Assembly: GCA_019114005.1 (NCBI GenBank)
Contig: DXGH01000073.1
Coordinates: 156,072 to 220,071 of the forward strand
DNA length: 64,000 nt
DNA from: Candidatus Acetatifactor stercoripullorum
GTDB taxonomy: Bacteria > Bacillota > Clostridia > Lachnospirales > Lachnospiraceae
Direction of reading: 5' to 3'
Shown here: positions 16,363 through 25,400 of the stretch, in pieces
Position numbering within the stretch: the stretch's first letter is position 1
How the letters are laid out: each line of letters opens with the position of its first letter
Notes under the pieces: model-generated
The model's input: only the letters and a program-made list of their open reading frames with translations
The model's database searches: none
What the model was told of the DNA's origin: nothing
Program-made: the position numbers and the translations under genes

Positions 16363-16686
16363 ATGGCATTCCATAAAACAGAACAGACATATGAGAGGCC
16401 GAATTTCCTGGACAGCGAAGTCGGCTTAGTGCTGAAAACGAGGGAAATTCCACAGTCCATGGGAAAGGATCAGGACAACAGGAAGATTGTTGCTGGCGGC
16501 ACTCCTTTTCCTTCCAACGATTCCAGTGCTGCAGGAATCGTATTTGAAACCATTGATGTGACTGACGATGAAAAGAGGCCGGGTTCCGTGATTGTAGCTG
16601 GAAGAATTATCAAAGCAAATCTTCCGGTTACGCTGGATGGCGGCGCAGAAACGGCGCTGAAGGCACTCGGCATCGTGTTTGTATAA
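16363..16686 (+). CDS. Putative capsid decoration/stabilisation protein (107 aa)
   Basis: Begins MAFHKTEQTYERPNFLDSEV and ends LKALGIVFV. Small beta-rich protein with a central VDVTDDEKRPGSVIVAGRI segment, directly before the major capsid gene, as small head-decoration proteins often are. AGGAGG precedes the ATG. The role is inferred from position and size. Confidence 0.5.
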   Translation: MAFHKTEQTYERPNFLDSEVGLVLKTREIPQSMGKDQDNRKIVAGGTPFPSNDSSAAGIVFETIDVTDDEKRPGSVIVAGRIIKANLPVTLDGGAETALKALGIVFV

Positions 16687-16705
16687 AAGACAGGAGGGCA
16701 AAATC

Positions 16706-18031
16706 ATGCCGGAAATTTTGGAAATGATCAAAAGTAAAGACAGGCTTTCTTTTTCCCAGAATTATTCTGTGAAAAGGGCATATAAAGGGAATACCCTGTT
16801 CCCGGATGTGAAGACGCCGAATCTGGAAGCTGAATATTTCAGGCTTTCACAGGGCTCTGCACTTCCGACACTTGCCATGGTGCATGCGCTGGATACGGAG
16901 GCGGCAATCGGCACAAGACCGGCGCTGGAGAAGGTGACGGTGGAAAAATTCCTGATCAAAGAGAAAATCAACCAGTCTGAAAAGACCCAGGAATACATCA
17001 AAAATGGTGTAGATGAGAGCGGCTTGGTGCGGTATATCTACGATGACATGGGGAGGCTGTCCGATTCTGTAGTCGCAAGGGCGGAGCTGATGAAGCAGAA
17101 TGTGATGTCAGAAGGGAAAATCACCATCAATGAAAACCATCTGAATTTTGTCATTGACCTGGGCGTCCCGGCGGACAATTTCGTGGCCGCAAACTGGTCT
17201 GACCCGGAACACAATATCCTGGGAGACATCGCGGCCTGGAAAAAGATCGCCAAAGACCAGGGCCAGACAATCACCAAAGTACAGACTTCTGAAAAAATTC
17301 TTGCTTATATGCAGAATAACAGGGGAATCCAGGTCGCCATTAACAGTGCGCTGGGAGCTGGCACTTTTGTCAGTGTTGCACAGGTGAATACCCTGATGCA
17401 GCAGATGTTCGGCTTCACCATTGAGGCGGATGAGGATGTCTACGCAGTGCTGGAAAAGCAGCCCAACGGCACTCTGAAAAGGAAAAGTACCCGCTTTTTC
17501 CCAGAGAATAAATTCACGATGTATACGGCAGGCGCGAATGGGAAAGTGGGCACCGGACTCTGGGGCAGGCCTCCGGAAGAGCTTGCCTATGGACCGTGGA
17601 CGGAGAAGTCTGCAAAGCAGTTTGTGACCATTACCCAGTGGGAAACGCCGGACCCGGTTGCAACATGGACGAAAGCATCCGGCCTCTTCGTGCCGGTACT
17701 GCCGAATCCGGAGGGAATGATCATTGCAACAATCGCTTTTGACGATGGCGGCAGCCTGGACAACCTGAATGTAACGAGCGCGGCAGGAACCGCTTCGGGA
17801 GATACCAAGATTACAGTGTCTCCGGTTCTGACGGATGGAAATTTCTATAAATACAAAACAGGCGAGAACCTGAAGCTGCCCGAGTACGGCGCGAATGTGA
17901 GAACCTGGTCTTCCTGGGACGGCGCTTCTGACATTACTGCGGCAACAGGCAATGAAATCTGCATTGTGGAATGCGATGCAAACTATAAGGCTGTGAAAGC
18001 CGGAATCACTACGGTAACATCCAAGGCGTAA
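16706..18031 (+). CDS. Major capsid protein (lambda gpE type)
   Basis: 441 residues from ATG 16706 (AGGAGG site; the upstream in-frame ATG at 16679 lacks one). Segments such as FFPENKFTMY, LPNPEGMIIATIAFDDG and RGIQVAINSALGAGTF, and the placement after scaffold and decoration genes, match the E-type major capsid family. The last 90 or so residues look like an added Ig-like surface domain. It forms the icosahedral shell. Confidence 0.85.
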   Translation: MPEILEMIKSKDRLSFSQNYSVKRAYKGNTLFPDVKTPNLEAEYFRLSQGSALPTLAMVHALDTEAAIGTRPALEKVTVEKFLIKEKINQSEKTQEYIKNGVDESGLVRYIYDDMGRLSDSVVARAELMKQNVMSEGKITINENHLNFVIDLGVPADNFVAANWSDPEHNILGDIAAWKKIAKDQGQTITKVQTSEKILAYMQNNRGIQVAINSALGAGTFVSVAQVNTLMQQMFGFTIEADEDVYAVLEKQPNGTLKRKSTRFFPENKFTMYTAGANGKVGTGLWGRPPEELAYGPWTEKSAKQFVTITQWETPDPVATWTKASGLFVPVLPNPEGMIIATIAFDDGGSLDNLNVTSAAGTASGDTKITVSPVLTDGNFYKYKTGENLKLPEYGANVRTWSSWDGASDITAATGNEICIVECDANYKAVKAGITTVTSKA

Positions 18032-18045
18032 GGAGATGATGGGGC

Positions 18046-18369
18046 ATGGAACTGCTGCTGGATGAAATTCTGAAAGATTTGGAAACTGAATTGGGCCTGA
18101 AAGAGGAATCTGATGCGGCGGTTCTTGCCTCTAAGATAAAGAATGCTGCCCGGGAGGTGCGGTTAAAGCGCAGCTACCCGGAGCATTTTACGGAAGAGCA
18201 GATTGTAAAGGATTTGGAGAAGCACTATTCCAATATCCGGGAGCTGGCTCTGTATGATTTTAACCAGGCAGGCGCAGAAGGACAGACCTCCTACAATGAG
18301 AACGGCACCAATCGTACATGGAAAAGCCGGAATGACTGTTTAATGGGCGTATTTGCCTACTGCAGGTAG
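18046..18369 (+). CDS. Head-tail connector protein (107 aa)
   Basis: Begins MELLLDEILKDLETELGL. Helical, with ASKIKNAAREVRLKRSYPEHFTEEQI followed by YDFNQAGAEGQTSYNENGTNRTW, which resembles the gp6/gp15 adaptor family of siphoviruses. It follows the capsid gene by 14 bp, the usual connector position. Confidence 0.7.
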   Translation: MELLLDEILKDLETELGLKEESDAAVLASKIKNAAREVRLKRSYPEHFTEEQIVKDLEKHYSNIRELALYDFNQAGAEGQTSYNENGTNRTWKSRNDCLMGVFAYCR

Positions 18370-18476
18370 AAGATTGTGCGTGGCCATTGCGGTGGTTTCG
18401 CCGGGATGGCTGCAGGGCGGCACTCATTAGGCGGTGGTGGGCGGAGTGCTGAAAATTCAGAGAAAGGTGGCGTGTT

Positions 18477-18905
18477 ATGCGAAGTTTGAAAAAGAATATG
18501 CAGAAATTACACTATAGCCTTTACTCTAAACAGATTATGATTTATGAAAAAGATGAAAATGGAAATATCATTTATGACGAGATAGACGGAGAGGTGCTTC
18601 CCCGGATTATTGCCGAAAGAGCAGGATACAGTGAACCCGTCTCTTTTTATGCCAATATTTCGGCGGCGAATGGCACGTCCGATTCCGAGGTATTCGGTGT
18701 GTCACTTGATTACACCAAGACTATTTCCACAAGCGATATGACATTGCCGATTTCAGAGACTTCGCTGATTTGGTTTGAAACGGAACCGACCTACAATGAT
18801 GATGGAACGGTCAACGAAGCGTCTGCGGATTATTCTGTGGTGGCAGTGGCAAGGTCTTTGAACAATGTCGTGTATGCGATTAAGAAGCTGGCGAAAGAAG
18901 GCTGA
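18477..18905 (+). CDS. Putative head-closure protein (142 aa)
   Basis: Begins MRSLKKNMQKLHYSLYS. Contains PVSFYANISAANGTSDSEVFGVSL and a C-terminal VVAVARSLNNVVYAIKKL, a pattern of head-closure (SPP1 gp16-like) proteins in this order of genes. About 107 bp without a gene precede it. Ribosome site GAAAGGTGG. Assigned mainly by order. Confidence 0.6.
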   Translation: MRSLKKNMQKLHYSLYSKQIMIYEKDENGNIIYDEIDGEVLPRIIAERAGYSEPVSFYANISAANGTSDSEVFGVSLDYTKTISTSDMTLPISETSLIWFETEPTYNDDGTVNEASADYSVVAVARSLNNVVYAIKKLAKEG

Positions 18906-18909
18906 TGAT

Positions 18910-19482
18910 ATGGCAAAGAGAATTTCGTTTGGACTTAGTGTGGCAGAGGTGCAGGCGGCGATCAAAGAGATTAAAGCTTATCAGAATGACCTTAACCGTA
19001 AATGCGAGGAATTATGCCGCAGGCTGACGCAAGAGGGTATTCAGATAGCGCAGGTGCATATCGGCAGTAGCGGATTTGGTAAGTATGTCCGTTTATCCTC
19101 TGAAATCACTCCAGAGAAAGCTGGATGCAAGGCTATCGTCTATATGGAAGATACCACGAAGATTAAAAGCGAGTGGCAGACCAAGGAGGGCGTACGGAGC
19201 GCAGAGGTCTCACCTATGCTCATGTTAGAGTTTGGGTCTGGGCTTAAGGCTGAAAATCCTGCCAATATTCCGGGTGTAGGTACTGGAACATTCCCCGGCG
19301 GCAAGCATGGCAACGAACCAGGTTGGTACTACATGGACTTGGAGGGTAACTGGCATTATTCAACCGGAATTTCCCCGAAAATGCCTATGTATTATACAGG
19401 AAAGGAATTGAGGGAAAAGGTTGTGGCGATTGCAAAAGAAATTTTGCATAAGCTCTCCCTTTGTCGTATAATGGCGATATAA
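18910..19482 (+). CDS. HK97 gp10-like neck/tail protein (190 aa)
   Basis: Begins MAKRISFGLSVAEVQAAIKEI. A helical start, then a strand-rich domain with EFGSGLKAENPANIP and a GNEPGWYYMDLEGNWHYS loop, typical of gp10-like tail-completion proteins. The last residues (SLCRIMAI) are encoded inside the promoter of the next cassette, which suggests that moron insertion replaced the original C-terminal end. Confidence 0.65.
   Translation: MAKRISFGLSVAEVQAAIKEIKAYQNDLNRKCEELCRRLTQEGIQIAQVHIGSSGFGKYVRLSSEITPEKAGCKAIVYMEDTTKIKSEWQTKEGVRSAEVSPMLMLEFGSGLKAENPANIPGVGTGTFPGGKHGNEPGWYYMDLEGNWHYSTGISPKMPMYYTGKELREKVVAIAKEILHKLSLCRIMAI
19444..19472 (+). promoter_or_regulatory. Promoter of the 19499 moron
   Basis: TTGCAT, 17-bp spacer, exact TATAAT, located inside the 3' end of the gp10-like gene. 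Confidence 0.7.
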
Positions 19483-19498
19483 GGAGGAATGTAGATAA

Positions 19499-20071
19499 AT
19501 GAGTGACTTACATCAAAGAGATATTGAAAATGAAATATTGGATATATTGGAGGAAAAGGGTCCTTTAACTACTAGACAAATAGTAGAACAATTAAACATA
19601 GCACAATCAACGTGCGAAATGCGTTTAAGGAAATTTGTTGAAGAAGGGAAGCTGCTCCGAATCTCAGCTAAGAATAGTGGGAAAATCTATTTTGCATTGT
19701 CCAAAGGTGGTTTTACTGCCGAGGAATATGATAATTTGCGTGATGTTATTGTTAAAGATACTGTAGATACAAAAGATGCGTACGAAGTGTTGAGTGAGAA
19801 AATTGCGAGAATAGATGATAATGTGAATGGACTTTTTGCGAATATGATATCTATAATATCTATATTGGTCGCAATATTTGCCTTAATTACTGTGAACGCT
19901 AATATAGCATTTGAATTAACACAGGAGAATTTACAAGGTGTTTTTGTTGGTATTATCGCAATAAATGTATTTGTTGTGATATGCATTGTTGTATTACTGA
20001 TTTGTGTAAAACTTATAATTATCAATCCCATGTTGGGAAAGAAAAGGAAGAAAAAGTCTAAGAGAGGCTAG
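19499..20071 (+). CDS. Winged-helix plus two-transmembrane protein, candidate moron (190 aa)
   Basis: Residues 1-75 form a winged-helix domain (ENEILDILEEKGPLTTRQIV, then STCEMRLRKFVEEGKLLRIS). A linker helix follows, and then two membrane helices (about 113-137 and 144-171) and a Lys/Arg tail. A DNA- or nucleic-acid-binding fold tethered to a two-helix hairpin resembles effector layouts of phage defence proteins, but I do not recognise the family. It has its own consensus promoter and a terminator that starts within the gene, between tail genes. AAGGAGG precedes the ATG. Lysogen expression is likely. Confidence 0.65.
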   Translation: MSDLHQRDIENEILDILEEKGPLTTRQIVEQLNIAQSTCEMRLRKFVEEGKLLRISAKNSGKIYFALSKGGFTAEEYDNLRDVIVKDTVDTKDAYEVLSEKIARIDDNVNGLFANMISIISILVAIFALITVNANIAFELTQENLQGVFVGIIAINVFVVICIVVLLICVKLIIINPMLGKKRKKKSKRG

Positions 20072-20085
20072 CCCCTCTCTTTTTT
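20061..20085 (+). terminator. Terminator of the 19499 moron
   Basis: AGAGAGG pairs with CCTCTCT, loop containing the TAG stop, then TTTTT. Confidence 0.8.
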
Positions 20086-20115
20086 CATACACAAATGCAA
20101 GAAAGGATGCGTCTA

Positions 20116-20505
20116 ATGGCAGGCTTCAACTGGAACCAATTTTACACATTATTCAAGGCGAAAATGGGAGATTCCTGCACCGTAGGGCGGTACACAATCC
20201 CCAAATTGCCCACATACCCATACTGCGACATCGCCTTGTTGGACAATTCCGGCGGCAATTACGATCTGCAAGGCCACGAGAGCAGCTTAACGCCGCTGAT
20301 TACTATAACAGTGTACGATAATAATTATGGTGATGCCAGGTGCTATGAAGTCAGCATGAAAGCCAAGGAGCTGATGCTGTCCTACGGTTTCCAGTGCAGG
20401 ACGGGGCCAGTTAAGATAGACAACACAGACCCGGCAGTGGCCAGGTGGGTGGCGAGATACCAGAGAATCTTCGGCAGCGGAGATGAATTAAGAAAATTAC
20501 GCTGA
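20116..20505 (+). CDS. Putative tail-terminator/completion protein (129 aa)
   Basis: Start 20116 after AAAGGA. Begins MAGFNWNQFYTLFKAKMGD, with an N-terminal helix, strands such as LITITVYDNNYGDARCYEV, then a helix MKAKELMLSYGF and a C-terminal VARYQRIFG. Strand-helix order and position between the gp10-like gene and tail tube fit a tail-terminator protein. Function assigned by order. Confidence 0.55.
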   Translation: MAGFNWNQFYTLFKAKMGDSCTVGRYTIPKLPTYPYCDIALLDNSGGNYDLQGHESSLTPLITITVYDNNYGDARCYEVSMKAKELMLSYGFQCRTGPVKIDNTDPAVARWVARYQRIFGSGDELRKLR

Positions 20506-20544
20506 ATGTTCCCGGCATTATGTCGGCGGCAGATAGATTAAACC

Positions 20545-20568
20545 AAGAGCTGGAAGGCTCTTATTTTT
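20545..20568 (+). terminator. Terminator before the tail-tube gene
   Basis: AAGAGC with GCTCTT around a 6-nt loop, then ATTTTT. The sequence then runs into TATGCC, as at 22434 and 31761. Confidence 0.7.
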
Positions 20569-20602
20569 ATGCCATGAAATCAGTGGCGGAAATGGAGGAA
20601 AA

Positions 20603-21097
20603 ATGAGCGCGGTAGCATTATCTACTATTGGCGTAGTCTTTGGATGGGCCGTGGAGACTACGGCAGGCACGAAGCCCACAGCCTTTAAAGAGATTGAGGA
20701 ATGTATCAGCATTGGGGGCGTGGAGCTGACATCGGACAAGCTGGACGCAACGCCCCTTAAATCCAAGAAGAAAAAGTATATCAAGGGCCATGAGGATACC
20801 GGCGGTGAGCTGCAGACTGTTTTCAACTACACGGATGCCTTTGAGGCGCAGTGGAATGAAATGTATGAGGCATACGAGACGGCAAAGAAAGCAGGCAAGG
20901 CCATGTGGTTCACGGCGTACCATCCATCCAAAGCAAATGCCAATTTCTACATTGTGGAGCCGGGCAGTATCCCGGCACCGGAATACGCGGTGGGAAATGT
21001 GCTTCAGGTGACCATCAGCAACACCCTGGTTGATCTGCCTGACGCTTCTGTTGCGATTGAACCCACAGCACCAACCGTCTCTTCGGCGGGAGATTAG
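20603..21097 (+). CDS. Major tail (tube) protein
   Basis: 164 residues; start with GGAGG 6 bp upstream. Begins MSAVALSTIGVVFGWAVETTAG and has alternating strands with ISIGGVELTSDKLDATPL and a C-terminal LQVTISNTLVDLPDASVAIEP, as in siphovirus tail-tube subunits, which polymerise around the tape measure. Lies directly before the tail-chaperone pair. Confidence 0.75.
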   Translation: MSAVALSTIGVVFGWAVETTAGTKPTAFKEIEECISIGGVELTSDKLDATPLKSKKKKYIKGHEDTGGELQTVFNYTDAFEAQWNEMYEAYETAKKAGKAMWFTAYHPSKANANFYIVEPGSIPAPEYAVGNVLQVTISNTLVDLPDASVAIEPTAPTVSSAGD

Positions 21098-21183
21098 CTG
21101 AAAACGAAACCGTTTAACTAGGCATTGCCGGGGCGGCTCCGGGCTGCCCCGCTGCTGGCCAGAGGGAAAGGAATGTGAAAAGT

Positions 21184-21642
21184 ATGATGACATTAAAAAT
21201 CGGTGAAAAGGATTACCGCGTAAAATTCAATTATAACTGCTTCTGCGACACTGATCTGCTGGACAGGGTGAATGACCTCGGGAAAATTTTTTCGAAAGCA
21301 GGCGCAGAGAGCGACAAAGATATTTCGGCCATGGGAAAAATCAAAGACCTGTTTGTTTGTGTGCGGGATTTACTGTTTTCGGGATTCCAGGAGGAGAATC
21401 CCGTGGAGAATGTGCAGGCCGTGGGAAAACTGCTGGATCAGTACAGGGAAGAGGCACAGGAGGGAGAGGAAAGAGGCGTCCTGCAGCTTTTTGTCATGCT
21501 GTCCAGCGAACTTACCGAAGAGGGTTTTTTATCCGACATTATGAAGACGCTGGCGGCTTCTGCGGAAAAGCAGAAGGAGCTTCCCAAGACGCCACAGGAT
21601 CACAGGAAGGCGCAGAGACAAAGCCGTACAGCAGGCGCATAA
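21184..21642 (+). CDS. Tail assembly chaperone, G part
   Basis: About 152 residues, starting MTLKIGEKDYRVKFNYNCFCD region; the exact start is uncertain (GTG 21175 or ATG 21184). Small, acidic and helical, located between tail tube and tape measure, the place of chaperones that coat the tape measure during tail assembly. A -1-frame ORF continues past its end, as for lambda G and GT. Confidence 0.65.
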   Translation: MMTLKIGEKDYRVKFNYNCFCDTDLLDRVNDLGKIFSKAGAESDKDISAMGKIKDLFVCVRDLLFSGFQEENPVENVQAVGKLLDQYREEAQEGEERGVLQLFVMLSSELTEEGFLSDIMKTLAASAEKQKELPKTPQDHRKAQRQSRTAGA

Positions 21643-22031
21643 AGGAAGATATCCTGCCGCGTTATCTTTCCATTGGCGTTTCCCTGGAGAGGTTTATGAA
21701 ATCCTGCCCTGTGGAATTGAAGCCATATGAAAAGGCGCACCAGAACAGGCTGCAGGAACAGAATATGATGCTTTTCCTGCAAGGCAGATATGCCGCAGAT
21801 GCCATTATGGCCACTATCGGCAACAGCCCCTGGTTCAAAAGCAAATCAGCGCCCATCCATAAATATCCGAAAGAGCCTTATCCATTATTTGAAAATGCTC
21901 CTGAGAACATGACGGAAGAGGAAAAGCAGCGAGAAGTGGACAAATTCTTTGCGCAGGAGAGCGCGAGGCGGGCAAACTGGAAGCTGCTGCATGGCAGAAG
22001 GAACCATGAGGCAGAGGGTTCCCAGGAGTGA
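21588..22031 (+). CDS. Tail assembly chaperone, T extension in the -1 frame
   Basis: Without a plausible start codon or ribosome site, this frame overlaps the end of the G gene. It encodes KEDILPRYLSIGVSLERFMKS and later TIGNSPWFKSKSAPIHKYP and a charged C-terminus. A -1 ribosomal frameshift near 21570-21640 would fuse it to the chaperone. I see no perfect slippery heptamer in that overlap: GGAAAAG and TCCCAAG occur in phase. The low end of the coordinates is therefore approximate. Confidence 0.55.
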   Translation, partial: DATGSQEGAETKPYSRRIKEDILPRYLSIGVSLERFMKSCPVELKPYEKAHQNRLQEQNMMLFLQGRYAADAIMATIGNSPWFKSKSAPIHKYPKEPYPLFENAPENMTEEEKQREVDKFFAQESARRANWKLLHGRRNHEAEGSQE

Positions 22032-22067
22032 CGTTTTGTGGTATACTGATGCAAAGGAGAACATGAG

Positions 22068-22334
22068 ATGGCAGTGTGGTATTGTTATGGGTGTCAGGAA
22101 GATATAGGAGACAGCGAATACTGCCCTTACTGCGGCTTGCACCGGACAGGGGAGAAGGATACCCGTTCGGCAAAGCCCAAGGGGATAGCTGGCGTTTTGA
22201 AGAAAAGAACGCGGAAAACAAATCCGCCGGTGCTATCTGAGGAAGAATGCCTTTTGTACGGAATCCATCCGAAAGATGAAATGTATCGGAAAACAATGGA
22301 GCTTGATGTCCTGAGCAGGAATTATAAAAGGTGA
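22068..22334 (+). CDS. Zinc-ribbon phage protein (88 aa)
   Basis: N-terminal CYGCQEDIGDSEYCPYCG gives two CxxC pairs 11 residues apart, a zinc ribbon. A basic middle (KKRTRKTNPP) and a short helical C-terminus with LYGIHPKDEMYRKTMEL follow. Located between chaperone and tape measure, in the late operon, with AAAGGAGA before the ATG. It may be a tail accessory protein. No specific family recognised. Confidence 0.6.
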   Translation: MAVWYCYGCQEDIGDSEYCPYCGLHRTGEKDTRSAKPKGIAGVLKKRTRKTNPPVLSEEECLLYGIHPKDEMYRKTMELDVLSRNYKR

Positions 22335-22402
22335 TCATGAGGCGGCAAATATTGCGAAGGGGATAAAGAAAACCATACCGGGAATATAAATTTAAAAACA
22401 CA

Positions 22403-22434
22403 GACACTTGGAGAAATCCAGGTGTCTTTTCTTA
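22403..22434 (+). terminator. Terminator before the tape-measure gene
   Basis: GACACTTGG pairs with CCAGGTGTC (one wobble), then TTTTCTTAT. Confidence 0.7.
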
Positions 22435-22490
22435 TGCCAAAAATCAGGCTGCCAGCAGTGGCAGCCGCCAATCAGACGGGCGGTGAGTAC

Positions 22491-25400
22491 ATGGGAGTTG
22501 AAATAGACCGTTTAGAGGTGCAGGTCGAGGCACAGGCCACAAAAGCAAATAATCAGCTGGATGCACTCGTTAAAAAGCTGGACGCATTGTCGGGATCGCT
22601 GTCTCATCTGAACAGCAGCGGATTAACGGGGCTTGCCAATGGCGTAGCAAAGTTTGCACAGGCCTCCGGCCAGCTCTCTAATGTAAAAGCGACTGATTTT
22701 AACAGGCTGGCAAAAAATATTGAAAAACTTTCGAAACTGAATACCCAGCAGATTTACAGCGCGGCGTCATCCATGAATACTTTATCTTCTGCGATGAACC
22801 GCCTTAGCGGCGCATCCGCAGGCGCTGCGCAGATTTCTCAGCTGGCGGACAGCGTCGGCAGGCTTGGAGGAGCCAATGTGCAGAAGGCCATTGCAAATCT
22901 TCCGGCCCTGGCAGCGGCCATGAATAATCTCATGGATGTTTTATCCAAGGCCCCGGCGGTGAGCAGCAATGTCCTGCAGATGACCAAGGCGCTTGCAAAC
23001 CTGGCGGCACAGGGCTCTAATGTGGGTGCGGCCGGAACCAGCCTTGCAAAAAGCGTCAACAATGCCGGGGCGGCCATGGACGCCACAACGAAAAGGGCCC
23101 GGAGCTTTTCCTCGGTGCTCGGCTCGATCTATCAGAAAATTTTCTGGCTGACGCGTTCAGGCGATAAGCTTTGGAATTCCATTGAAAGCTCCATGGATTA
23201 CATCGAGACATTGAATTATTTCAATGCGGCTTTCGGCCAGGTTGCGGATGCGGCGGCGGAGCAATGGAAAGAAGCGGGGTATGCATCTGCGGAAGAATAC
23301 TACAATTCTTTCAGCAGCCGGGCAAAAGAACTGACCTCCAAAATGACGGGATTTTCCGTGAATGACGACGGCACCCTCACGGCCACCGGCAGCGCAAGCT
23401 TAGGCATTGATCCTAACAAGCTGATGAATTACCAGGCTATGTTCGGGCAGATGTCAAGCTCCATGGGGGTGGCGTCCGAAACTGCCCTGAAGCTGTCGCA
23501 GGCCCTTACGGAGATTGGCGGAGACCTCGCCTCTGTAAAGAACATGGACTTCGACAAGGTGTGGAATGACATGGCATCCGGCCTTGCGGGCATGAGCCGG
23601 ACCCTGGACAAGTACGGCGTGAATATCCGGAACGTGAATCTGCAGCAGAAGCTGCTTGACCTCGGAATCAATGAGAACATTGCCAGCCTGAACCAGAACG
23701 ACAAGGCGCTGCTTCGGGCAATTATCCTTCTGGACAGCACAAGGTACGCGTGGGGCGATCTTGCGGACACGCTGGACCAGCCAGCGAACCAGCTGTGCCT
23801 GCTGGAAAGCAATTTTAACAATCTGTCCCGGACGATAGGCAACCTGTTTCTGCCCGTAGTTTCTAAAGTGCTTCCCTACGTGAACGGCCTTGCAATCGCA
23901 CTGCAGAGGCTGTTTTCATGGATAGGCGGCCTGCTGGGGATTGACATGGGCGGCATCACCTCTTCTGTGGGTTCCAGTGACTTTGATTTCAGCGGCCTGA
24001 TAGAAGATACGGACGATCTGACGGGCAGCCTGGAGGATGCCGCGAAGGCCGCAGATAAACTCAGAAAAGGCATCCGCAGCTTCGATGAGCTGAATGTGAT
24101 CACCACGCAGGAGGACAGCGGGGCCGGGACTGCTGGCGGAGGAGGGATTTCCTCCGGCCTTCTGGACGCGGCATTTGACAAAGCCTTTTCGGAGTATCAG
24201 GCGGCATGGGACGAAGCCTTCGCCAATATGGAAAACAGGGCGGACGATTTCGCAGACAAGGTCGAAAAGTACCTGCAGCCTGTCAAGGACATTATACAGG
24301 ATTTCGCCGTTGGTGATTTCTTCAAGGCGGGGCAGGACACGTCAAACCTTGCTGCTGGAATCTTCAATTTCTTTGCGGATGCCATAGACAATGTGGACTG
24401 GTATGGAATCGGGGAGAATATTGGAGATTACCTGGAGGGGATTGAGTGGATAAAAGTGCTCGGCTCCGTGGGACATTTTATATGGGAGGCGCTTAAGGCC
24501 TCTCTGGAGCTGTGGGCCGGGGCATTTGATGTTGCGCCTATTGAAACAGCAGTTTTGGCATTTGCGGTAATGCCTAATTTATTAAAACTGATTACAGGCA
24601 CCAAATTTTCTAAGGGCCTGTCCAATCTTTTTGGTAAATTTAAAAACTTTTACTCGACTGCAAAGGAGCTGGGGAAAGGCAATGTTTTTTCTGGTCTGTC
24701 CGGTGCGATAGACCAGGTGAGAGACAATATGGGATTGCTTAATAAAGTGGCAATAACAGCAGTTGCCGGATTTGCGGAATATAAGATCATATCCGACACC
24801 ACGGAAAATTTGGTTAAGGGGACTGAAAACCTTGTGAGTGGAGTTGCTAAGATAGGAGGCGCGGCTGCAACGGCTGGAACGGCCATGTATGTTGCACTTG
24901 GCCCGGCGGGAGCTGTGGCGGCTGCGATAACGGGACTTACTGCTGGGTTGATTGGGATAGACAATGCCTTTATCGAAATAAGAAATGAGGCGAGAGAAAG
25001 AGAGGAAATCGAAAAGTATGGAGACACTCTTGAAAATATAAGCATCAAGGCACAGGAAGCGTCCAGTAACTTATTGGAAGCATCGGATGCCAGGCTTGCT
25101 GCAGTCGCCAACACGGGAGAAATAGATGTATCGTATATTGAAACGTTGGCAGATAAATATTTTGAGTTATCTCAAAAAATAGGTTTATCAGCAGACGAAC
25201 AATCAGAGCTCAAGTTAGCATCGGAAAAATTGGTTGGGTATTTTCCCGAATTGGAAGAATTTTATGATAGTACGACGGGATTGCTTGACGTGCAGAGAGA
25301 AACGCTGGAAGAACTCGTAGAGCAGAAAGAAAAAGAGCTTATGCTGTCTGCAATCAGTGATCAATGGGAAGCTGCACTAAAAGATCAAATCGAGGCGCAG

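Noticed and set aside
15781..18031. Many antisense frames over the capsid genes
   Set aside because: Shadows produced by codon bias of the forward genes; none has a ribosome site or a recognisable protein.
21333..21339. GGGAAAA slippery heptamer in the tail-chaperone gene
   Set aside because: It is in phase, but too far upstream: slipping there would read about 80 codons of unlikely sequence before the T part.
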